Shown here piece by piece: positions 40,258 through 51,704 of a stretch of DNA of 64,000 bases. How positions within the stretch are numbered: the stretch's first letter is position 1; every line of letters starts with the position of its first letter. Origin of the DNA: Roseburia sp. AM59-24XD (lineage in GTDB: Bacteria > Bacillota > Clostridia > Lachnospirales > Lachnospiraceae); NCBI RefSeq assembly GCF_003478445.1, contig NZ_QUET01000005.1, forward strand, positions 62,001 through 126,000, given 5' to 3'. The notes under the pieces are model-generated. The model was not told the DNA's origin. It made no database searches and saw only the letters and a list, made by a program, of their open reading frames with translations. Both the position numbers and the translations under genes were made by a program.

Positions 40258-41046
40258 ATGTTTTGGACAAGATTAGCAAGTGGAATTGTTCTTGTAGCAG
40301 TGACGATTGCATTGATGGTGAATGGCGGATGGCCATTATTCTGGGTAGTGACAGCGATTTCGCTGATCGGACTGTTTGAACTGTACCGTGTGGCAGATCT
40401 TCACAAGACACCACCGGCAGTGATCGGTTATATATCAAGCGTGGTTCTTGATATTCTCATATTAGACGGTTATTATGAATATTTAATATTATGGCTGATC
40501 CTGACGCTGATGGTTATGATGGCATGTTATGTGATCGCATATCCAAAGTATCATACGGATCAGATGACATTGTTGTTTTTCGGTCTGGTTTATGTGACGA
40601 TCATGATGTCGTTTATTTTCAAGGTGCGTTATTTGGAGGGAGGTATCCTTACGGTATGGCTGATCTTTGTGGCATCGTGGGGATCTGATACCTGTGCGTA
40701 CTGTGCAGGCAAGTTATTCGGAAAGCATAAGCTTCCGTCAAAGCTCAGTCCGAACAAGACGATCGAGGGATGTCTTGGAGGCATTATCGGTGCAGCGTTG
40801 ATCGGATTTTTGTTTGCGCTAGCGTTTTATCGTCAGGAGACCGAATACTGGTGGCAGTTTGCATTGATCGGTGGAGTGGGATCCGTGATCTCACAGATCG
40901 GAGATCTCACCGCATCTGCGATCAAGAGAAATTATAATATCAAGGATTATGGTAAGCTGATTCCGGGTCACGGTGGTATTCTGGATCGTTTTGACAGCAT
41001 TATCTTTACGGCACCGCTGGTATATCTGCTGGCAATTCTTTTATAG
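40258..41046 (+). CDS. cdsA: Phosphatidate cytidylyltransferase
   Basis: 262 residues from ATG 40258, with GGAG at the right distance; the TTG at 40246 lies before that site and is unlikely. Makes CDP-diacylglycerol from phosphatidate and CTP at the membrane. About seven to eight helices are seen. The signature near the C-terminus is complete: SAIKRNYNIKDYGKLIPGHG followed by GILDRFDS. SPNKTIEGCLGG is also typical. Confidence 0.96.
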   Translation: MFWTRLASGIVLVAVTIALMVNGGWPLFWVVTAISLIGLFELYRVADLHKTPPAVIGYISSVVLDILILDGYYEYLILWLILTLMVMMACYVIAYPKYHTDQMTLLFFGLVYVTIMMSFIFKVRYLEGGILTVWLIFVASWGSDTCAYCAGKLFGKHKLPSKLSPNKTIEGCLGGIIGAALIGFLFALAFYRQETEYWWQFALIGGVGSVISQIGDLTASAIKRNYNIKDYGKLIPGHGGILDRFDSIIFTAPLVYLLAILL

Positions 41047-41101
41047 TAACAGTGTGCCTGTGGCGAAAATCCTGCGGGCGGGGAAAGGAATGTAAATAGT
41101 T

Positions 41102-42241
41102 ATGAGACATTTGGCGATTCTTGGGTCTACCGGTTCGATCGGGACACAGACGCTTGAGGTTGTAGATAATAATGAAGATATGAAGGTAGTCTCTTTAGCT
41201 GCCGGAAGTAATATTGATCTGGTAGAGCAGCAGATCCGCAAGTATCATCCGGAGGTTGTATGCATCTATCAGGAGGATAAGGCAAGAGAGCTTGCGCGCA
41301 GAGTAACAGATGAAACTGTCTCTGTGCTTTATGGAATGGACGGACTGATCGCGTGTGCTACTGCAGCTTCGGCGGACGTGGTTGTTGCGGCTGTTGTCGG
41401 CATGATCGGAATCCGTCCGGTCATCGAGGCGATCCGCTGCGGCAAGGATATTGCGTTTGCCAATAAGGAGACGTTAGTGACGGCGGGTCATATCATTATG
41501 CCGATGATACGGAAGTATCAGGTGCTTCTGACACCGGTGGACAGTGAGCATGCAGCGATATTCCAGTGCCTGAACGGGGAACATCATGGTGAGATCGCAA
41601 AGATCCTGCTGACCGCCTCCGGTGGACCGTTCCGTGGCAGGAAGAAGGAGGAACTTGCCAGTGTGACGGTCGAGGATGCACTGAGACATCCGAACTGGAC
41701 TATGGGGAGAAAGATTACGATTGATTCCTCTACAATGGTCAATAAAGGACTTGAGGTTATGGAGGCACGCTGGCTGTTTGATGTGGATTATGACCATATA
41801 CAGGTAGTGATCCAGCCACAGAGTGTGATCCATTCGATGGTAGAGTTCGTGGATGGAGCTGTTATGGCACAGCTTGGCACGCCGGATATGAAGCTGCCGA
41901 TCCAGTATGCGTTGACATATCCGCAGAGAAGAAATCTGCCGGGAGAGCGTCTTGATTTTTCGAAGCTGACCGATATCACCTTTGAAAAACCGGATCCGGA
42001 TACATTTCGTGGTCTTTCGCTTGCTTATCAGGCGGGACGCGAGGGAGGCAGCATGCCGACTGTCTTTAACGCAGCCAATGAGAAGGCTGTGGCAATGTTT
42101 TTGAACCGTGAGATCGGATATCCGGACATTCCGCGGATCATCGAGGAGGCGATGATGGATCATCGTAAGATCGCAGATCCATCGCTGGAGGAGATCCTTG
42201 CGGTCGAAGCCGAAGTATATGCAAAAATAGAGAAGAGATAA
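41102..42241 (+). CDS. dxr: 1-deoxy-D-xylulose 5-phosphate reductoisomerase
   Basis: 379 residues. It converts DXP to 2-C-methylerythritol 4-phosphate with NADPH, the committed step of the MEP isoprenoid pathway. GSTGSIGTQTLEVV is the NADPH loop, PVDSEHAAIFQCL contains metal-binding Asp and Glu, and SGGPFRG and MNKGLE-type VNKGLEVMEARWLF lie in the active site. With ispG in the same operon it shows that this organism uses the MEP route. Confidence 0.98.
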   Translation: MRHLAILGSTGSIGTQTLEVVDNNEDMKVVSLAAGSNIDLVEQQIRKYHPEVVCIYQEDKARELARRVTDETVSVLYGMDGLIACATAASADVVVAAVVGMIGIRPVIEAIRCGKDIAFANKETLVTAGHIIMPMIRKYQVLLTPVDSEHAAIFQCLNGEHHGEIAKILLTASGGPFRGRKKEELASVTVEDALRHPNWTMGRKITIDSSTMVNKGLEVMEARWLFDVDYDHIQVVIQPQSVIHSMVEFVDGAVMAQLGTPDMKLPIQYALTYPQRRNLPGERLDFSKLTDITFEKPDPDTFRGLSLAYQAGREGGSMPTVFNAANEKAVAMFLNREIGYPDIPRIIEEAMMDHRKIADPSLEEILAVEAEVYAKIEKR

Positions 42242-42259
42242 GAAAGGCTGGTTGTTGGA

Positions 42260-43612
42260 ATGAATATAGTTGCGGCATTATTGATATTTACCGTTATCGT
42301 AGTGATCCATGAGTTTGGGCATTTTCTGCTGGCAAAGAAAAACGGAATTGAGGTTACCGAGTTTTCCGTGGGAATGGGACCGAGACTCATTACGTTGTGC
42401 AAGACGAATAACGGCATGGTGTGCAAGCTCTTTTGCAGTCAGAAGCTGTTTGAGGAGAGAGAGGACTGGCAGCATATTACGAAGTATTCCTGGAAGCTGT
42501 TTCCAATCGGTGGCTCCTGTGCCATGGTTGGTGAGGACATGGAGGATGATTCCGAGAACTCCTTTAACAGCAAGGGTGTCTGGGCGAGATTTTCCGTTAT
42601 CTTTGCGGGACCGTTCTTTAACTTTGTGCTGGCGTTTGTATTCTCGATCATTATCCTTGGCAATGCCGGAATCGATATGCCGGAGGTTGTGCAGGTTTCA
42701 GCAGGACAGCCGGGAGCTGCAGCCGGTATCAAGGAGGGCGATATGGTCAAGAGCATCGATGGACACAAGATCTCCATCGGGCGTGAGATCACCACATATC
42801 TGCAGCTTCATCCGTTAAGCGGTGATACCGTTGCGGTAAAGGTGGAGCGTGACGGTAAGGAGCAGACGATCAATATTGATCCGGATTATAAGACTTATCT
42901 TTTTGGCTTCGGCTATTCTTCCGATGAAAAGGTTAAACCGACGGTTTCCGATGTGACCGATAAGGGTGCCTTCCAGAAGGCAGGGATCAAGGCAAATGAT
43001 GTGATCCTGTCTGTCAACGGTACCAGGGTTTCCAACTGTGAAGAACTGACCAAGGCAATGGAAACTGCCAAGACCGGCAAAGAGGTTACCTTTGAGGTTG
43101 ACCGAAAGGGGAAGGAAATGACCTTCAAGGTGACACCAACGCCATATGAGGGCAAGACGCTTGGCTTTGTTGCCGGAAAAGACGAGATGAAGGGACCGGG
43201 AGCGGTTCTTAAATACAGTGTGATCGAGGTGAAATACTGGATCGAGACAACGGTTGCCAGCCTTGGTCAGCTGGTACGAGGTAAGGTATCCCGCAACGAC
43301 GTATCCGGTGTCGTAGGTATTGTCGATGCCGTGGGCGGCGTGATCGACCAGAGTGTGGAGTACGGTGTGAAGGCAGTTATCATTAATATGCTTTACATGT
43401 CAGTACTTTTAAGTGCCAACCTTGGTGTCATGAACCTGTTGCCATTGCCGGCATTAGATGGTGGAAGACTTGTATTTATTCTGATCGAGGCAGTGCGCGG
43501 CAAGCCGATAGACCGTGAGAAGGAAGGCTTCGTACATGTGATCGGTTTCTTCCTGCTGATGATACTGATGGTTCTGATCATGTTTAACGATATATGGAAG
43601 ATAATTCACTAA
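42260..43612 (+). CDS. rseP: RIP (site-2) metalloprotease RseP
   Basis: 450 residues. An intramembrane zinc protease: HEFGH in the first helix (residues about 15-19) and NLLPLPALDGGR in the last helices provide the zinc ligands. Two PDZ-like domains lie between, about residues 140-200 and 215-290 (VSAGQPGAAAGIKEGDMV and GAFQKAGIKANDVIL). It clips membrane regulators such as anti-sigma factors after a first cut outside. Longer than single-PDZ relatives. Usual position between dxr and ispG. Confidence 0.95.
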   Translation: MNIVAALLIFTVIVVIHEFGHFLLAKKNGIEVTEFSVGMGPRLITLCKTNNGMVCKLFCSQKLFEEREDWQHITKYSWKLFPIGGSCAMVGEDMEDDSENSFNSKGVWARFSVIFAGPFFNFVLAFVFSIIILGNAGIDMPEVVQVSAGQPGAAAGIKEGDMVKSIDGHKISIGREITTYLQLHPLSGDTVAVKVERDGKEQTINIDPDYKTYLFGFGYSSDEKVKPTVSDVTDKGAFQKAGIKANDVILSVNGTRVSNCEELTKAMETAKTGKEVTFEVDRKGKEMTFKVTPTPYEGKTLGFVAGKDEMKGPGAVLKYSVIEVKYWIETTVASLGQLVRGKVSRNDVSGVVGIVDAVGGVIDQSVEYGVKAVIINMLYMSVLLSANLGVMNLLPLPALDGGRLVFILIEAVRGKPIDREKEGFVHVIGFFLLMILMVLIMFNDIWKIIH

Positions 43613-43630
43613 TCAGGGAGGGTGTGTGAA

Positions 43631-44686
43631 ATGTACAGAGATCATACAAAAGTAGTTCATATTGGAGACTGTGCCATCGGAGGAGGAAATCCGGTGGCGA
43701 TCCAGTCCATGACCAATACTAAGACAGAGGATGTCGCAGCAACCGTAGCCCAGATTCATACCTTGGAGGATCTGGGCTGTGATATCATCCGGTGCGCCGT
43801 GCCGACGATGCAGGCGGCTGAAGCGCTGGAGCAGATCAAAAAGCAGATCCATATTCCGCTGGTTGCAGATATTCATTTTGATTACCGTCTGGCGATCGCA
43901 GCCATGGAGCACGGTGCTGATAAGATCCGCATCAATCCGGGCAATATCGGTGACAATGACCGGGTGCGCGCGGTTGTGGATGTGGCAAAGGAGCGTAACA
44001 TTCCAATTCGTGTCGGTGTCAACAGCGGTTCGCTGGAGAAGGAGTATATTGAGGAATACGGTGGTGTGACCGTGGAGGGCATTGTACGAAGTGCTCTTGG
44101 AAAGGTGAAGCTGATCGAGGATATGGGGTATGATAATCTGGTGATCAGCATTAAGTCATCGGATGTGCTGATGTGCATCAAGGCACATGAACTGATCGCG
44201 CAGAAGACGAATTATCCGCTGCATGTGGGGATTACAGAGTCCGGAACGGTCATGTCCGGCAATATCAAGTCGGCGATCGGACTGGGCAATATCCTGTATC
44301 AGGGAATCGGTGATACGATCCGCGTTTCCCTGACCGGAGATCCGAGTGAGGAGATCCGGTCTGCAAGACTGATCCTTCGCACGCTTGGACTCAGAAAGGG
44401 CGGCGTGACCGTGGTATCCTGCCCGACCTGCGGCAGAACACAGATCGATCTGATCGGACTTGCCGGAAAGGTAGAGGATATGGTGCGTGACATGGATCTG
44501 GATGTTAAGGTTGCCGTGATGGGATGTGTTGTCAACGGACCGGGAGAGGCAAGAGAAGCAGATATCGGTATTGCCGGAGGTAAGGGTGAAGGTCTTCTGA
44601 TCAAGAAGGGGGAGGTCATCAAAAAACTGCCGGAGGATCAGCTTCTGAATGCACTTCATGATGAGTTAATGAAAATGCAGAAGTAA
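43631..44686 (+). CDS. ispG: 4-hydroxy-3-methylbut-2-enyl diphosphate synthase
   Basis: 351 residues from ATG 43631, chosen because GGGAGG lies ten bases before it; GTG 43622 is too close to the site. A 4Fe-4S enzyme of the MEP pathway that reductively opens the cyclic diphosphate. Cluster cysteines are in SCPTCGRTQIDL and GCVVNGPGEAREADIG. A TIM-barrel domain (residues 1-240) precedes the cluster domain. It is a standard short bacterial form. Confidence 0.97.
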   Translation: MYRDHTKVVHIGDCAIGGGNPVAIQSMTNTKTEDVAATVAQIHTLEDLGCDIIRCAVPTMQAAEALEQIKKQIHIPLVADIHFDYRLAIAAMEHGADKIRINPGNIGDNDRVRAVVDVAKERNIPIRVGVNSGSLEKEYIEEYGGVTVEGIVRSALGKVKLIEDMGYDNLVISIKSSDVLMCIKAHELIAQKTNYPLHVGITESGTVMSGNIKSAIGLGNILYQGIGDTIRVSLTGDPSEEIRSARLILRTLGLRKGGVTVVSCPTCGRTQIDLIGLAGKVEDMVRDMDLDVKVAVMGCVVNGPGEAREADIGIAGGKGEGLLIKKGEVIKKLPEDQLLNALHDELMKMQK

Positions 44687-44707
44687 AGACGTATGAGGTG
44701 ATAAGGA

Positions 44708-47700
44708 ATGGAACAGACATTATTGGATACATTTGAAGGGCTCAAGATGACGGATCGTCAGAAGAACCTTTTTGCGGATGTGGTAGTGGACCGTGTCCGG
44801 CTGTTCCGTGGCAAGAAGATGATGTGTGTGGAGCTGAAAAGCAGCCACATCATTCCTTATCGGGAGATCCGCCTGATCCGTCACAATCTTGAAGCGGTGA
44901 TGGGACCGGTGGGCTTTGATGTAAAGGTGGACGATCATTATAATCTGTCAGAGCAGTATCGTCCGGAGGACTTCTGGAAGGAATATCAGGACAGTGTGCT
45001 GGATATTCTGAAGGAGGATAATATTCTTGATTTCAATATCCTGTATCGTGGTCAGATCCGGATGGAGGGATCTGTATTGTCGGTAAGCTGTGAGGATGAC
45101 TCTATGTACCGGGCAAGACAGGACAAGCTGATCCACAAGCTGCAGGATATTTTTGCCCGTAAAGCAGGCTTTGATATTGATGTGGTCGTAGAGTATACGG
45201 AGCCGCCATCTTTAGAGGCACCATCCAAAGAGTACGAATATGTGCGTCTGGAGAACCGTCCGGCATCGGCGAAAGCGCAGGCTTCAGGGAATGCACCGGA
45301 GCATAATGCAGAGGTTCCATGGGATGCTCCGGAGGGAAAGAAAGCTTCTGAAGCCGGAGCAAATCATGCGGATGAAGAGGCCGCTGCGGCTGCTGCGGCA
45401 GCAAGTGCGGCTATGCAGTCCGGCATGAACAGCGCACCAAAGGCACAGGCAGACAGTGGTGCCAAGAGCGGTGGAAAGAGCAGTAATGCAGGCGGTTACG
45501 GAAACGGTGGCTATGGCGGCAGATCCGGCGGCTGGAAAAAGAAAGGCTTTTCCAGAGGCAATATTGATGAAGAATGCTTCTATGGCCGTAACTGTGAAGG
45601 AGATCATGTACAGATCACGGATATCCAGGATGAGATGGATGAGGTCGTGATCGAGGGTATGATCACCGGTGTGGAGGAGAAGGAGCTTCGCAGCGGCAAG
45701 ATTCTTTTGATGTTTAATATCACTGACTTTACCGATACGATCTCGGTCAAGATCTTTATGCAGCCGGAGCAGTATGCGGAGATTGAGGACAGCGGCAAGA
45801 TTAAAAAGAACGAATTTGTTATTGTGAAGGGAATGCCGCTTCGCGATAAGTTCAGCCATGAGATCAGCATCGGCTCCGTGCGCGGTATCAAGCCGGGTCA
45901 TGATACGAGAGTATACCGTATGGATAATTATGAGGGCAGGAAGCGTGTAGAGCTTCATGCGCATACGCAGATGAGTGAGATGGATTCTGTTATGGACATT
46001 AAGGCATATGTCAAGACGGCACTCAAATGGGGACATAAGGCGATCGCGATCACCGATCACGGTGTGGTTCAGTCCTTCCCGGATGCAGATCATGCCTTAA
46101 AGCCGGATGATGATCTGAAGGTGATCTATGGTGTGGAGGCATATCTGGTCGATGACCTGATCGAGACAGTATCCAATGACAGAGGCAAAGCCTCAGTGAT
46201 CCTTTCGTTGTATTCGATCTGGAGACAACCGGTATCGGAGCCAAGAATAATGAGATTATCGAGATCGGTGCCGTGAAGGTTGTCGATCAGACGATCGTGG
46301 ACCGCTACAGCGTTTTTGTTGATCCGCAGCGACCGATTCCTTATAAGATCGAGCAGCTGACCGGCATCAATGACAGCATGGTCAAGGGAGCAAAACTGAT
46401 CACAGAGATTTTGCCGGAGTTTCTTGCATTTTGTGAGGGCTGTGTCATGGTGGCACACAATGCCTCCTTTGATATGGGATTTATTCATCAGAAGGCGAAG
46501 GATCAGGGGCTTCAGACGGACTTTACGGTTGTCGATACCGTTTCCATGTCAAGAGCACTGCTGCCGCACCTTGGCAAGCACACTCTTGATCATGTCGCAA
46601 AGGAGCTTGGTGTGTCACTGGAAAACCATCACAGGGCAGTCGAGGACGCGGAGGCAACGGCAGAGATATTCCTGCGCCTCTGCAAGCGTCTGGAGGAGAA
46701 GCAGATCACGACGCTGACTCAGTTAAATGAGTTTGGCAGACCGACCGAGGAGGTCATCCGTAAGCTGCCATCGTATCATGCGATCATTCTTGCCAAAAAT
46801 GAGATCGGCAGAGTGAACCTGTACCGTCTTGTGTCAGAGTCACATCTGAAGTATTTCAACCGGCGTCCAAAGCTTCCGAAGAGCCTGTATTTGAAGTATA
46901 AGGAAGGACTTATCATGGGCTCTGCCTGTGAGGCGGGAGAGCTGTACCGTGGTATTCTCGAGGGAAAGACCGACGAAGAGATCGACCGTCTGGTGCGCTT
47001 CTATGATTATCTGGAGATCCAGCCGCTTGGCAATGATGAGTTTATGCTGCGCGATAACGACAAATATCCACAGATCCAGGATGAGAATGATCTGATGGAG
47101 ATCAACCGCCGTATTGTTGCTCTGGGAGAGGAGTATCATAAGCCGGTTGTTGCAACCTGTGATGTCCATTTTCTGAATCCGGAGGATGAGGTATACCGCC
47201 GCATCATTATGGCAGGAAAGGGCTTTTCTGATGCGGATCAGCAGGCACCGCTCTTTTACCGCACAACGGAGGAGATGTTGTCTGAATTTCAGTATCTTGG
47301 CGCAGCAAAGGCAGAGGAGGTTGTGATCACTAACACAAATCTGATCGCAGACATGATCGATTATATTCATCCGTGCAGTCCGAGAAAATGTCCGCCGGAG
47401 ATCGAAAATTCCGATCAGGATCTGCGTGATATCTGTTACAATAAGGCACATTCCATGTATGGAGAGGATCTGCCGGAGATCGTAACAGAGCGTCTAGAAA
47501 GAGAGCTTAATTCCATTATCAGCAATGGATACGCCGTTATGTATATTATTGCGCAGAAGCTTGTGTGGAAGTCGGTGGAGGACGGATATCTGGTAGGTTC
47601 CCGAGGCTCCGTTGGATCCTCCTTTGTTGCGACCATGGCGGGAATCAGTGAGATCAACCCGCTGCCGGCACATTATTACTGCGGCAAATGTCATTATTAT

Positions 47701-49284
47701 GATTTTGATTCCGAGGAGGTGCGGGCATATGCCGGTTCTTCCGCCTGTGATATGCCGGATAAGAAATGTCCGGTCTGCGGGGAGATGCTGATCAAGGATG
47801 GACACGACATCCCGTTTGAGACCTTCCTTGGATTTAAAGGTAATAAGGAGCCGGATATCGATCTGAACTTCTCCAGTGAGTATCAGAGTAACGCACATGA
47901 TTATACCGAGGTTATTTTCGGTGCCGGTCAGACCTTCCGTGCCGGAACCGTCGGAACGATGGCGGAGAAGACTGCATTTGGCTATGTCAAGAAGTATTAC
48001 GAGGAGCACGGAGAGTCAAAGAGAACAGCGGAGATCGAGCGTATCGCCAGCGGCTGTGTCGGTGTCAGACGTTCGACCGGACAGCATCCGGGTGGAATCG
48101 TTGTTCTGCCGGTAGGCGAGGAAATTTACACCTTCACGCCGGTGCAGCATCCTGCCAATGATATGAAGACAAGAACCATCACGACCCATTTCGATTACCA
48201 TAAGATTGATTCGAACCTTTTGAAACTTGATATTCTGGGACATCAGGATCCGACAATGATCCGAATGCTGGAGGATCTGACCGATGTGGATGCGGCAGCG
48301 ATCCGTATGGATGATCAGGATGTGCTGTCACTGTTTGAGTCACCGCGGGCTCTCGGCATTACGCCGGAGGACATTGGAGGCTGTAAGCTGGGAAGTCTCG
48401 GACTTCCGGAGCTTGGCACCCATTTCGTAATGAACATGCTTGAGCAGACGAAGCCGAAGAGCTTCTCTGATCTGGTGCGTATTTCCGGTCTGTCGCATGG
48501 AACGAATGTATGGCAGGACAATGCGGAATATTTCATTTCGCAGGGCTATTGTACACTGTCTACGGCAATCTGTACCCGTGATGATATTATGACATATCTG
48601 ATCCGTATGGGTGTCGAGAATGAGCGTTCCTTCAAGATCATGGAGAGCGTGCGTAAGGGAAAGGGTCTCGACGACAGTATGATTGCCGATATGAAGGCGT
48701 GCGATGTGCCGGACTGGTATATTGAATCCTGTCAGCGTATTAAGTACATGTTCCCGAAGGCACATGCGGCTGCGTATATTATGATGGCGATGCGCGTGGC
48801 GTGGTTTAAGGTACACCGCCCGCTTGCCTATTATGCGGCATATTTCAGTATCCGCGCGACCGCCTTTAACTATGAGTTAATGTGCCTTGGCAAGGAGAGG
48901 CTGGAATACTACATGGCTGATTACAACAAACGGTCCGACAGCCTGACCGATAAAGAGAAGTCCACTTTGGAAGATATGAAGATCGTGCAGGAGATGTATG
49001 CAAGAGGTTTTCAGTTTGTCAAGATCGATCTCTATCAGTCAAAGGCAACCCGTTTTCAGATCATCGATAATAAGCTTATGCCGTCTTTCTCATCCATCGA
49101 CGGACTTGGCACCGTGGCGGCGGAGATGATCGAAGCAGAAGCGCAGAAAGGAAAATTCCTCTCCAGGGAGGACTTCAAAAACCGCTGTAAAGTCAGTGCA
49201 ACCACAGTCGACACCATGGCAGAGCTTGGTCTGCTTGGCGATATGCCACACACCAATCAGATGTCACTCCTCGACTTCATGTAG
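44708..49284 (+). CDS. polC: DNA polymerase III alpha subunit, PolC type (one apparent frameshift)
   Basis: The essential Gram-positive replicative polymerase. In order: N-terminal domain (1-170), an Ala/Gly/Ser/Lys-rich linker (about 185-285) that is longer than in Bacillus, an OB fold, a PHP domain starting VELHAHTQMSEMDS, the proofreading exonuclease with FDLETTG, a zinc site (CGKCHYYDF and CPVCG) and the polymerase core (GNKEPDIDLNFSSEY, TGQHPGGIVVLP). The frame breaks between 46190 and 46198: one lost base (AA to A fits) separates GKAS from DPFVVFDLETTG. Corrected length is about 1,525 residues. Because loss of PolC should be lethal, a sequence error is most likely. Confidence 0.93.
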
Positions 49285-49313
49285 TAAAGTGACTATGTAC
49301 GGGATAGATGAAC

Positions 49314-49363
49314 AAAGAGGGATGGACGCAAGCGTTTGCTTGTGTAACCATCCCTCTTTGTTT
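49314..49363. terminator. Two-way terminator after polC
   Basis: AAAGAGGGATGG (49314-49325) pairs with CCATCCCTCTTT (49348-49359). Inside, ACGCAAGC and GCTTGTGT extend the stem to about 20 pairs around GTTT. GTTT follows on the + strand. Confidence 0.8.
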
Positions 49364-49383
49364 AGATATCAGCCGTATAGGCT

Positions 49384-49475
49384 GGGGCTTCCAACAACCT
49401 CAGACGGAAGTCCGCGGGTTGTGCGGACGAAAGCCGCTGATTTTGCGGCGGTCTGTGGTTTGTTGGAAGTCCCCC
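49384..49475. ncRNA. Four-way-junction-like folded element between polC and ppk (candidate structured RNA)
   Basis: CTTCCAACAA (49388-49397) pairs with TTGTTGGAAG (49460-49469), extended outward by GGGG/CCCC and inward by CC-t-CAGAC (49398-49405) / GTCTG-t-GG (49451-49458). Inside are two perfect hairpins, GTCCGC/GCGGAC (49410-49428) and GCCGC/GCGGC (49433-49449). The whole, with the neighbouring terminator, is enclosed by ACTATGTACGGG (49292-49303) / CCCGTACATAGT (49473-49484). Nearly every base is paired. It contains no gene. It may be a structured RNA or a palindromic repeat forming a DNA cruciform; the family is unknown to me. Confidence 0.5.
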
Positions 49476-49497
49476 GTACATAGTGACGAATAAATTG

Positions 49498-51704
49498 TTA
49501 TTCTTCGCTTTCCGCCGTCATCGGTTCAAATGTGCGGCGGGCATTCTGTTCCTTCTTCCTCTGGCTTGCATTTTTCATGGCTTCCTGACGGAAATAATCC
49601 TGCGCACAGAGCTTTTTCTTGCCGCGCAGATCCTGCTTGCGGTAGGTGCCGTCCGGTTGCATGATATGTGCCTTCAACGTATCCTGAAGCTGGATAGTAA
49701 GGATATGGATCACCTCAGACTTCAGTGTCTCGTCCTCCACAGGGAACAAGATCTCCACACGCTTATCCAGATTTCGAGGCATCCAGTCGGCACTTCCCAT
49801 ATAGACCTCCTCATGTCCGTTATTATGGAAATAGAAGATACGGCTGTGCTCCAGAAAATCACCGACGATCGAGCGGACATGGATATTCTCGCTGACACCC
49901 GGGATTCCGGTCTTTAAACAGCAGATACCACGGACAACCAGATCAATCTGAACACCGGCGGCGGAAGCTCATAGAGAGAAGCGATGATCTTTGCATCACA
50001 CAGGGAGTTCATTTTCGCTTTGATAAATGCTTTCTTACCGGCTTTGGCAAACTCTGTCTCACGTTCGATCATCTCAGTGAAGCGGTCGCGCAGCCACAGC
50101 GGTGCAACGGCAAGCTTGTTCCAGACGGCAGGCTCAGAATAACCGGAGAGCATGTTAAAGACAGCCGTTGCATCCTCGCCGATCGCCTTGTTGCAGGTGA
50201 GAAGTCCCATATCGGTATAAAGTTTTGCGGTACTATCGTTATAGTTTCCGGTTCCGAGATGAACATAACGGCGGATACCGTCCTCCTCGCGTCGTACAAC
50301 CAGTGTGATCTTGCTGTGTGTCTTTAAGCCGACAAGACCATAGATAACATGGCAGCCTGCCTGCTCCAGCTTTCTCGCCCAGATAATATTATTTTCCTCA
50401 TCGAAACGTGCCTTCAACTCGACAAGAACCGTAACCTGCTTGCCGTTCTCGGCAGCTGCAGCAAGCGAAGCGATGATCGGAGAGTGGCTGCTGACACGGT
50501 ACAGTGTCTGTTTGATCGCCAGTACATCCGGATCCTTCGCAGCTTCCCGGACGAAATTGACTACCGGATCAAAGCTCTCATATGGGTGATGCAAAAGCAC
50601 ATCGTGATTGCGGATCTGAGTGAAAAGGTTCTCCTCACTGTTCAGCCATTTTGGCTGCTGTGGTGTGTATTTCGGTACTTTAAGCTCATCGTAGCCCTCC
50701 ATGCCGGAAAGCTTCATAAGGAAGGTAAGGTCGAGTGGCCCGTTGATATGGAAGATATCGTCTTCCTTAATATGGAGCTCCTTTTTGAGAACCTTTAACA
50801 GCTTTTTGTCCATGCCTTCCTCAACCTGCAGACGGATCGCCTCGCCCCACTGGCGGCGCTTGATCTGTTTCTCAATCTCCATTAAGAGATCGGCGGCCTC
50901 ATCCTCCTCGATCGTCAGATCGGCATTTCTCATGACACGGTATGGAAATGCGCATAATACCTCGTAATTCATAAAAAGGCGGTGGATATTGCGCTCAATG
51001 ATCTGTTCCAGCATGATATAAGTGCGGTCAAAGCCCTCCTCGGATGGAATCTCAACCACGCGTGGCAGACCGGAAGGAACCTGAACCGTCGCAAAATCCG
51101 TATCGGCAGTGCCGTCCTTTTTGGAGTTGTTGTGGGTGATGTAAAGCTCCCGGAAATGACCGTTTCCGGAGTGATCGCTATCTGTTGTTTTCATCTTGAG
51201 GATCGCACCGATATTTAAGGAACGGTTGCGGATCAGAGGGAAAGGTCTTGAAGAATCCACTGCCATCGGCGTCAGCACCGGATAAACCTCGGATTTAAAA
51301 TAATTATCCACGAATTTTGCCTGCTTATGGCTCAGATCCTCATGATGGGAGAGGATGGCAATGCCCTCTTTTTTGAGAGCTGGGATCAGGCTGTTATTGT
51401 AGGTACGGTACTGATCCCTCATAAATTCATGGGTAACCTTGCTGATCTCCTCTAACTGTTTGGAAGGAGTCATACCGGCAATGTCCTTTTTGTCGTACTC
51501 AGCGTGCACCATATCCTTTAGGGATGCCACACGCACCATATAAAATTCATCCAGATTGGATGCGGTAATACTCAGGAATTTCAATCGGTCCAGAAGAGGA
51601 ATCGTCTTATCCTGCGCCTCTCCCAGAATACGATAATCAAAGGAGAGCCAGCTTAATTCTCTATTGTAGAAATATTGTGGTTTTAAATAAATCGATTTAT
51701 TCAT
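49498..51704 (-). CDS. ppk1: Polyphosphate kinase 1 (one apparent frameshift)
   Basis: Makes inorganic polyphosphate from ATP. The N-terminal [15 protein letters not shown] and the two PLD-like domains are clear; [14 protein letters not shown] and [12 protein letters not shown] carry the catalytic histidines. The frame fails at 49966-49970: GAG-CTTCC stands where GAG-GCT-TCC is expected (one G lost). After correction the sequence runs [20 protein letters not shown] and on through [20 protein letters not shown] to a stop at 49498, about 735 residues. It overlaps ppx by 8 bp (ATGAATAA). Pairing of the polyphosphate-making and -degrading enzymes in one operon is common. Confidence 0.93.

Noticed and set aside
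46190..46198. Programmed frameshifting in polC and the other broken genes
   Set aside because: No slippery heptamer or following pseudoknot was seen, and seven unrelated genes share the same kind of one-base loss.
46273..49284. Second half of PolC as a separate gene
   Set aside because: The start lies inside the exonuclease domain without a ribosome binding site; both pieces join into one PolC after adding one base.
49498..49800. A separate 100-residue gene after ppk
   Set aside because: It is the conserved C-terminal part of polyphosphate kinase in another frame.
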